From positions 1 through 17,603 of the forward strand of contig USGM01000068.1 of assembly GCA_900554205.1 (NCBI GenBank): 17,603 nt of DNA. The letters are read 5' to 3'. Origin of the DNA: an uncultured Lachnospiraceae bacterium (GTDB lineage: Bacteria > Bacillota > Clostridia > Lachnospirales > Lachnospiraceae). Each line of letters opens with the position of its first letter. The first letter of the stretch is position 1. The notes below the pieces were generated by a model. It searched no databases, had not been told where the DNA came from, and saw only the letters and a program-made list of their open reading frames with translations. This document shows, in pieces, positions 12,692 through 17,603 of this stretch. The position numbers and the translations under genes are program-made.

Positions 12692-13633
12692 ATGAAGAAA
12701 GTGAGCTTTGTGATTCCGTGCTACCGCTCGGAGCACACGCTACCGCATGTAGTGGCGGAAATTGAAGAGAAAATGAACAGCCTCACGCAGTATGAATATG
12801 ATATTTTTCTGGTAAATGACTGCTCCCCGGATAACACCATCGGAACGATCAGAAAGCTGTGCGAGGAGCATGCAAACATCAAAGGAATCGGTTTTTCCAG
12901 GAATTTCGGACAGCACTCTGCGCTGATGGCAGGCCTGCGCTATTCCGACGGAGACTATGTTGTCTGCCTTGATGATGACGGACAGACACCGGCGGACGAG
13001 GTGGACAAGCTTCTGGATAAGCTGGAGGAGGGCTTTGATGCCGTCTATGCAAAATATGAACACAAGCAGCATTCCGCGTTCCGCAATTTTGGCAGCAAAG
13101 TGAACGAGCGTATGACGAGGATGATGCTGGGAAAACCTGCGGATCTTTTTATATCCAGCTATTTTGCGGTGAAAAGATTCGTGGTAAACGACATGGTGAG
13201 ATATGAGAACTCTTACCCCTATGTGATTGGTCTGGTTCTGCGGGCGACAAAGAATATTACAAATGTCACGGTAAATCACAGGGAAAGGGAGGAAGGCAGC
13301 TCCGGCTATACGCTGAAGAAGCTGTTGGGACTCTGGTTTAATGGCTTTACGGCATTTTCCGTGAAACCGCTGCGCATCGCCACGGCGGCGGGGGCTTTCT
13401 GCGCGATTGCAGGGTTCCTCTATGGTATCTATACAATTATCAAAAGATTTGTAAATCCGGCTGTGCCGATGGGGTTCAGCTCAACAATGGCAGCTCTGGT
13501 ATTTTTTGGCGGAATGATCATGCTGATGCTGGGACTGATCGGTGAGTATATCGGACGAATCTATATCAGTCTGAACAATTCACCGCAATATGTGATCCGG
13601 GAGAAAATAAACCTTGATGAAGAAATTAAGTAA
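12692..13633 (+). CDS. Polyprenyl-phosphate glycosyltransferase, GtrB/ArnC-like GT2
   Basis: A 313-residue membrane-associated GT2 enzyme that should load a sugar onto undecaprenyl phosphate at the inner leaflet. Motifs: VIPCYRSE (7-14), VNDCSPD (41-47), FSRNFGQHSAL (68-78), the metal-binding LDDDGQTP (93-100), HREREEGSSGYTLKKL (196-211), and two C-terminal helices (about 226-250 and 264-289) followed by GEYIGRIY, all as in GtrB/ArnC/CsbB proteins. The ATG has only a weak upstream GAAGGA-like site. It starts 60 bases after the acetyltransferase and overlaps the next gene by 17 bases. In three-component systems, GtrB works with a flippase and a GT-C transferase; here the overlapping next gene is a plausible GT-C partner. 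Confidence 0.92.
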   Translation: MKKVSFVIPCYRSEHTLPHVVAEIEEKMNSLTQYEYDIFLVNDCSPDNTIGTIRKLCEEHANIKGIGFSRNFGQHSALMAGLRYSDGDYVVCLDDDGQTPADEVDKLLDKLEEGFDAVYAKYEHKQHSAFRNFGSKVNERMTRMMLGKPADLFISSYFAVKRFVVNDMVRYENSYPYVIGLVLRATKNITNVTVNHREREEGSSGYTLKKLLGLWFNGFTAFSVKPLRIATAAGAFCAIAGFLYGIYTIIKRFVNPAVPMGFSSTMAALVFFGGMIMLMLGLIGEYIGRIYISLNNSPQYVIREKINLDEEIK

Positions 13634-15233
13634 CTGGTGGAAACAGGATAAAAGGAACATCACCCTGCTGAAAGCGCTTCTGCTGGCTGCTCTGCCTGTG
13701 CTCTGCTGCCTCGTCAGATGCGTTTCGGAGGGCAGGTCGATCGGGGAGGTATGGCTTCCGGCGTGCGAATGGAATGATGAACTGTTCTATTATAAGCAGG
13801 TGGAGGGAATCATACATTTTGGCTATCCGCAGGGGTACTTTGGCTTTAACGAGAGCCATGCGCTGAGGCTATCCTTTGCGGCATGGAGCCCGGTGCTCGT
13901 CTTCCCGTGGATCCTATGGGGTTTTCTGTTCGGCTGGAATCTTTTATCGCCGATTATCTGTAACATTGTGCTTTTGACAATTACCTGCTTCCTGTTTGTG
14001 TGGCTTGTGAAGCCCACATGGAAGCAGCTGGGTATTCTGACGCTGCTCTTTTGTCTCTATACACCGTTTACGAGATATATGCTTTCCGGGATGCCGGAGA
14101 TTATCTGTTTCAGCATGCTTATCCTGTTTTATGCACTTACAATGAATTATCTGAACAGGGAACGCGGCTATAAGCTGGTGCTGCTGTTTGCTATGGCTTC
14201 CGTCATGACGCTGATGCGCCCGTATCTGCTGTTGTTCCTGTTACTGCCGGCATATCTCTGGATACGGAAGGCGCGCTGGAAGGGGGCGCTCGGTTCGGCG
14301 CTGATTATCGGTGTGACGCTCGGCGTTTACGCAGGTATTAAGCATTACCTCGGAGCGGAATACTTTGCACCTCTGTTCTTCACGGACTGGGTGACCGCAT
14401 TTTTCGAGAGAGGACTGTTCGGCGGACTTCACTTCTTTTTTGGCAAGCTGTATTACATGGGAAAGAGCTTTCTGGCACACACAAAGCAGGGCTTTCTTAC
14501 AGGGCTTGCATCGGGAGCCTATTTTGCAGGGTACCTGATTATGCTGTGCATATTGCTGGGGCAGAGCTTTGCTGACTGGAAAAACGTAAGGCGGATGAAA
14601 AAAGCAGGAGACGTACAAGGGTCGGCGGAGCTTACAAAGAAGCTGATCGTACAGGTACATCTTGCATTCAGCTTTGTTGCCATGTTATTTGCACTTTTGC
14701 TCATGTATAAGCTTACAGAGGGCAGCAAGCATCTTCTGACCTTTATCGCGGTGGGGATATTCGTGGTTGCCATGATGGAGACCAGATTTTATAAAAAAGC
14801 GGTACTGCTTGGAGTGACCTTCCTGTTCTTTTTCACTTATAAAGCGGTCGATCCTTACGATTACGGAATTCCCTATATTCAGGAAAGCGCATCGGAGGCC
14901 TATGAGTATTGGGAAGGTGTGCTTAAGGAAAAGCTGGAGCTTGACACGCAGGATGATGTGCCGAACTTTGAAAATTCAGTAATCTGGGTCTTCAAAGATC
15001 AGCTTCCTGACGGCACAGAGGAAACCGTTGCATGGCAATATCTTTACGCCCTGCCGGAAGGATTTGGCATCAGCTGCTGTATGCCGGACTATATCTATGA
15101 GAAGTTTGAGACGCTGCAAAGCCGTTATATAGCTACCCTTTCCGGTGGTGGAATTGATGAGATGTGCCGGGACGCCGGCTGTTCAGAGATAGGAAGAAAC
15201 GGAACGCTGGTCATCTACAGATTGCATGAATAA
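13617..15233 (+). CDS. GT-C-like multi-spanning membrane glycosyltransferase (putative)
   Basis: A 538-residue polytopic membrane protein with about ten to eleven helices over residues 17-420 and a C-terminal outside domain of about 110 residues. An acidic pair, D54-E55 in CEWNDELFY, sits in the first outside loop after helix 1, where GT-C enzymes such as ArnT and protein mannosyltransferases carry catalytic acidic residues. This supports, but does not prove, transfer of a lipid-linked sugar to an outside acceptor. The preceding GtrB-like gene overlaps it by 17 bases, pointing to a donor-transferase pair. The start is either ATG 13617 (used here) or TTG 13614; neither has a strong Shine-Dalgarno, consistent with translational coupling. 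The last gene of the operon, followed by a strong terminator. Confidence 0.72.
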   Translation: MKKLSNWWKQDKRNITLLKALLLAALPVLCCLVRCVSEGRSIGEVWLPACEWNDELFYYKQVEGIIHFGYPQGYFGFNESHALRLSFAAWSPVLVFPWILWGFLFGWNLLSPIICNIVLLTITCFLFVWLVKPTWKQLGILTLLFCLYTPFTRYMLSGMPEIICFSMLILFYALTMNYLNRERGYKLVLLFAMASVMTLMRPYLLLFLLLPAYLWIRKARWKGALGSALIIGVTLGVYAGIKHYLGAEYFAPLFFTDWVTAFFERGLFGGLHFFFGKLYYMGKSFLAHTKQGFLTGLASGAYFAGYLIMLCILLGQSFADWKNVRRMKKAGDVQGSAELTKKLIVQVHLAFSFVAMLFALLLMYKLTEGSKHLLTFIAVGIFVVAMMETRFYKKAVLLGVTFLFFFTYKAVDPYDYGIPYIQESASEAYEYWEGVLKEKLELDTQDDVPNFENSVIWVFKDQLPDGTEETVAWQYLYALPEGFGISCCMPDYIYEKFETLQSRYIATLSGGGIDEMCRDAGCSEIGRNGTLVIYRLHE

Positions 15234-15248
15234 GGACAGAACTGACAG

Positions 15249-15284
15249 TTGCAACAGGAATTTATTCCTGTTGCAATATTTTTT
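15249..15284 (+). terminator. Strong terminator of the glycan operon
   Basis: A perfect 12-base-pair stem, TTGCAACAGGAA (15249-15260) with TTCCTGTTGCAA (15265-15276), loop TTTA, then TATTTTTT. The minus-strand side lacks a T-run, so it stops + strand transcription only. The loop contains the stop codon of the opposite SGNH gene. Confidence 0.95.
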
Positions 15285-16683
15285 CTAATGTATCCATGAT
15301 ATGAGTTGCAAGAACAAGTCTTCCGTACTCGTTCAGATGAATGTGGTCAGCGGTGTATAATTCAAGTGTATCCTCATTCAGGCCCAGCGTGTGATAGTTG
15401 TCCAGACTGTACACACCCATTTCTTCAGCTACAGAAATGGATGCATTAACATAATCAGTCAACGGCGCAGCAGTTTCGCTGACGGACTCTGCTTCAAGCG
15501 GCGGCATATCCGTAAAGGTAGGAGCCATCAGGAGAATGATACAGTCAGGGAAAGCTGACTTTAGCTCGGAAATTCCATAACGCAGAGCTCCGGTATAAGA
15601 ATCAACATCATAGGGAGAGTCTCCGTCTACAGGCAATCTGCCAAAATAGTCATTTAGTCCGTAATTCAGCACAAAAACCAATTTTTTGTCGGAGGAAAGA
15701 GTTTCCTGAATAGAGAGGTTCCCGTGCGCAATATCCTCTTCGCCTTCCAGAAAACGGGAGACAATCTCGGGGAAAGCAACGGTAGCCGGCGTCCCGCCAA
15801 TAGAACAATCTAATGCACCGGCACCGGAAAAGCCAGATACATAGCCGCTGACGGAGTAACTGCCTGTAACATAGGCAAGTATGCTGTCGCCGAAATAGAC
15901 TATATTACAGTCAGACAGATCTGGATAGCGGGTGGGGGTGGTGCGTTCGCGTTGAATGAGTTCCTGAAGGGATGCCAGCATCGCGTCAGCAGTGGTATCG
16001 GAAATCTGAAATTTGGCGTCGCAGAAAGTATACAGAAAGAGCTTTTGCGATATTACTTCATTTGCTACGAAAGGATCATCCGTGTAGTTATCGGGGTTGG
16101 CGATCAGCCAATACTGATCTCCGGCAAAGAACATTTGTATATTCTGGTGCCCGGAGAGGTCGGAAATCAGACGACGATAAGCGTAAATAGCCGCCGCGGT
16201 TTTCGCCTCATCTAATTTCAGCCAGTGAGAGAGGGAAGGTGAACTCAGGAAAATCTCGAACGAAATTTCCGGGTGGCTGTCGCTGTAAGAGAGCAAAAAG
16301 GTGGATAACTGGGTATCAAATATAGAATCGTTCTTCCGGCAGCTGTTCCAAAGGATAGCAGGATCAAGGGAAAGGAAGACAGAGGTTATCTGATTTCCCG
16401 ACGCGAGAGCTGTATCGAGATAGCGTGAAAGTTCCTTTAGGTTTTTGGGAGAATAATTGGCCAATAGGGTATCTGAGTTAAGATACGTTAAAAAATCCTC
16501 CGCAGAATAGGTGCCGAGGGAATGCATAGAGACAAAAAAACTGTCATAGGTACGCGTGGATAATTGCTGGAAATCGTCACGTGATCGGATGGTAAAAGAA
16601 AACTGAAAATATAAAAAAATAAAAGCTGCGCAAATTATGCTCATAAGCAATAAAAGCAGCCAAATTCTGTGTCTTGATTTCAT
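15262..16683 (-). CDS. Membrane-anchored SGNH/GDSL hydrolase with an N-terminal extra domain
   Basis: A 473-residue protein facing outside: basic N-terminus, one uncleaved-looking membrane helix (about 7-28), then a long outside part. Residues about 35-250 form a region I do not recognise. The C-terminal half is an SGNH hydrolase: block I YFGDSI with S267, a possible block II glycine at SIGGTPA (294-300), block III YGLND with N344, and block V DHIHL with D446 and H449. Together these make a complete catalytic set. Such enzymes remove or transfer O-acetyl or other acyl esters on surface glycans, so a role in trimming or acylating the polymer of this cluster is plausible. It starts after AAGGA, with a promoter of its own. 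Orientation is opposite to the neighbours. The stop codon TTA (plus 15262-15264) is in the neighbour's terminator loop. Confidence 0.82.
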   Translation of the reverse strand: MKSRHRIWLLLLLMSIICAAFIFLYFQFSFTIRSRDDFQQLSTRTYDSFFVSMHSLGTYSAEDFLTYLNSDTLLANYSPKNLKELSRYLDTALASGNQITSVFLSLDPAILWNSCRKNDSIFDTQLSTFLLSYSDSHPEISFEIFLSSPSLSHWLKLDEAKTAAAIYAYRRLISDLSGHQNIQMFFAGDQYWLIANPDNYTDDPFVANEVISQKLFLYTFCDAKFQISDTTADAMLASLQELIQRERTTPTRYPDLSDCNIVYFGDSILAYVTGSYSVSGYVSGFSGAGALDCSIGGTPATVAFPEIVSRFLEGEEDIAHGNLSIQETLSSDKKLVFVLNYGLNDYFGRLPVDGDSPYDVDSYTGALRYGISELKSAFPDCIILLMAPTFTDMPPLEAESVSETAAPLTDYVNASISVAEEMGVYSLDNYHTLGLNEDTLELYTADHIHLNEYGRLVLATHIMDTLEKILQQE

Positions 16684-16725
16684 AATATTCCTTATGCCTT
16701 TCGGCGACCTGTTGATACTGGAATA

Positions 16726-16754
16726 ACTATAGCATGTTCTGTGAAATATTTCAT
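16726..16754 (-). promoter_or_regulatory. Promoter of the SGNH hydrolase gene
   Basis: On the minus strand, ATGAAA (plus 16749-16754), 17 bases, TATAGT (plus 16726-16731), with TGC directly before the -10 (extended -10). It faces away from the promoter of the peptidase-like gene, about 30 bases apart. Confidence 0.6.
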
Positions 16755-16782
16755 TAATTTTTTGGAAAAATACTCACAGGGT

Positions 16783-16811
16783 TTTACGGATTGAGAAAAA
16801 TATGGTAGAAT
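16783..16811 (+). promoter_or_regulatory. Promoter of the DUF4910-type gene
   Basis: TTTACG (16783-16788), 17 bases, TAGAAT (16806-16811), with TGG immediately before the -10 box (extended -10). The start codon at 16852 follows about 34 bases after the expected start point. TTGAGA at 16791-16796 is a better -35 hexamer but is too close to this -10. Confidence 0.55.
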
Positions 16812-16851
16812 ACCTTTATTCGTGGCAGAAAACAGGCTGGGAGGATTGGAC

Positions 16852-17603
16852 ATGAGAGAGCTTTCTGATACAGAACTTGATGAAGCCGGCAGACAGATGT
16901 ATGCATTTGCTGAAAGATTGTTTCCGATCGGCAGAAGTCTCACTGGAGAGGGTGTGCGCCAAAGCCTTGGAATGATAAAGGAACTTGTCCCTGAGCTTGA
17001 AATCAGGGAGATTCCGTCGGGAACGCAGGTGTTTGACTGGACAATCCCGCAGGAATGGGAAATCAGACATGCCTATATTGAGGATGAGGCGGGAAACCGT
17101 ATTGTCGATTATGAGGTGAACAACCTGCATGTAATCGGCTATTCGACCCCTGTAGACAGATATGTGGATCTGGAGGAGCTGTTAAATTACATCCGGGTCG
17201 AGGATGAGCAGCCGGATGTGATTCCGTATGTCACCTCCTACTATTCTCCAAGATACGGCTTCTGTATGTCCAAACGACAGAGAGATGCATTGAAGCCGGG
17301 AACCTATCACATGGTGATTGACAGCAGACTCTTTGACGGTGTGCTGAATTATGCGGAGCTGCTGCTTCCGGGGAAAACGGAAAAGGAAGTTTTGCTGTCT
17401 ACTTATATCTGCCATCCGTCGATGGCAAACAACGAGCTCTCCGGCCCGGTTCTGGTTACGTGGCTGACAAACTGGCTGAAAACAATTGACAGAAATCTGA
17501 CCTACAGGATTGTGATTGTGCCGGAAACGATCGGCTCTATCGCGTATCTGAGCAGAAATCTGGATGCAATGCGCAAAAATACAATTGCGGGTTTTGTCCT
17601 TAC
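16852..17603 (+). CDS. DUF2172/DUF4910 zinc-aminopeptidase-like protein (partial, cut by window end)
   Basis: The first 250 codons are present and open to the right edge; full proteins of this family are about 430-440 residues. The N-terminal part has FPIGRSLTGEGV (24-35), PSGTQVFDWTIPQEW (55-69) and the DUF2172 insert (about 80-130, containing SYYSPRYGFCMS at 129-140). The start of the M28-like peptidase core shows STYICHPS with H188, then ANNELSGP (192-199), and PETIGSI (224-230) with E225, the usual metal-site segments. The common version of the second motif is ANDNLSG; here Asn-Glu replaces Asp-Asn. The ATG follows GGAGGA (16840-16845) by six bases. Genes of this family often occur in surface-sugar and flagellin-glycosylation clusters, where they may act on an amide or acyl bond; the real substrate is unknown. 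Confidence 0.85.
   Translation, partial: MRELSDTELDEAGRQMYAFAERLFPIGRSLTGEGVRQSLGMIKELVPELEIREIPSGTQVFDWTIPQEWEIRHAYIEDEAGNRIVDYEVNNLHVIGYSTPVDRYVDLEELLNYIRVEDEQPDVIPYVTSYYSPRYGFCMSKRQRDALKPGTYHMVIDSRLFDGVLNYAELLLPGKTEKEVLLSTYICHPSMANNELSGPVLVTWLTNWLKTIDRNLTYRIVIVPETIGSIAYLSRNLDAMRKNTIAGFVL

Noticed and set aside
1..17603. CRISPR arrays, tRNA or rRNA genes, insertion sequences, attachment sites
   Set aside because: No regularly spaced repeats, tRNA cloverleaf-like segments, transposase genes or flanking terminal repeats were seen on reading either strand.

Overview
The window looks like a chromosomal stretch from a Gram-positive, anaerobic Clostridia-type bacterium, most likely Lachnospiraceae. 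Evidence: strong AGGAGG-type ribosome binding sites, a tRNA-Met-type T-box leader before methionyl-tRNA synthetase, MetG with a C-terminal tRNA-binding domain, a BlaI/M56 regulatory pair, and short intrinsic terminators with A/T-rich promoters in otherwise roughly 45-50% GC coding DNA. The assignment is inferred from gene style, not from a marker gene.

Left part (1-7753, all + strand): the tail of an unknown gene ending in a terminator; a membrane-anchored N-acetylmuramoyl-L-alanine amidase; a three-gene ABC-2 export operon (ATPase plus two permeases of the COG4586/COG4587/COG3694 type) behind a good promoter and a structured leader; ribulose-phosphate 3-epimerase (rpe); an unrecognised 224-residue Q-rich soluble protein; and a T-box-controlled metG closed by a strong terminator.

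Middle (7788-9692, - strand): a tight three-gene operon, transcribed blaI-like repressor, then BlaR1-like M56 membrane metalloprotease, then an 87-residue secreted peptide precursor. It starts at a perfect TTGACA-17-TATAAT promoter. The M56 protein keeps the protease site but has no penicillin-binding sensor domain, only about 60 residues outside TM4. This is the best candidate for an undescribed signalling or stress system: a repressor, a protease sensor and a small exported Trp/Tyr-rich peptide translated from a Shine-Dalgarno that overlaps the sensor's stop codon.

Right part (9758-17603): a surface-glycan or glycoprotein-modification cluster. On the + strand are a PseC-like sugar aminotransferase, a GT2 glycosyltransferase, a GNAT acetyltransferase (PseH-like), a polyprenyl-phosphate GT2 and a GT-C-like multi-spanning membrane protein, with overlapping or close genes and one terminator at the end. 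A membrane-anchored SGNH hydrolase is read in the opposite direction, and its stop codon lies in the loop of that terminator. Divergent from it is a DUF2172/DUF4910 zinc-peptidase-like gene cut by the window edge; such genes often sit in nonulosonate or surface-sugar clusters. Together they suggest making an acetylated amino-deoxy sugar, charging it onto undecaprenyl phosphate, and moving it to an acceptor outside the membrane. The acceptor cannot be read from this window.
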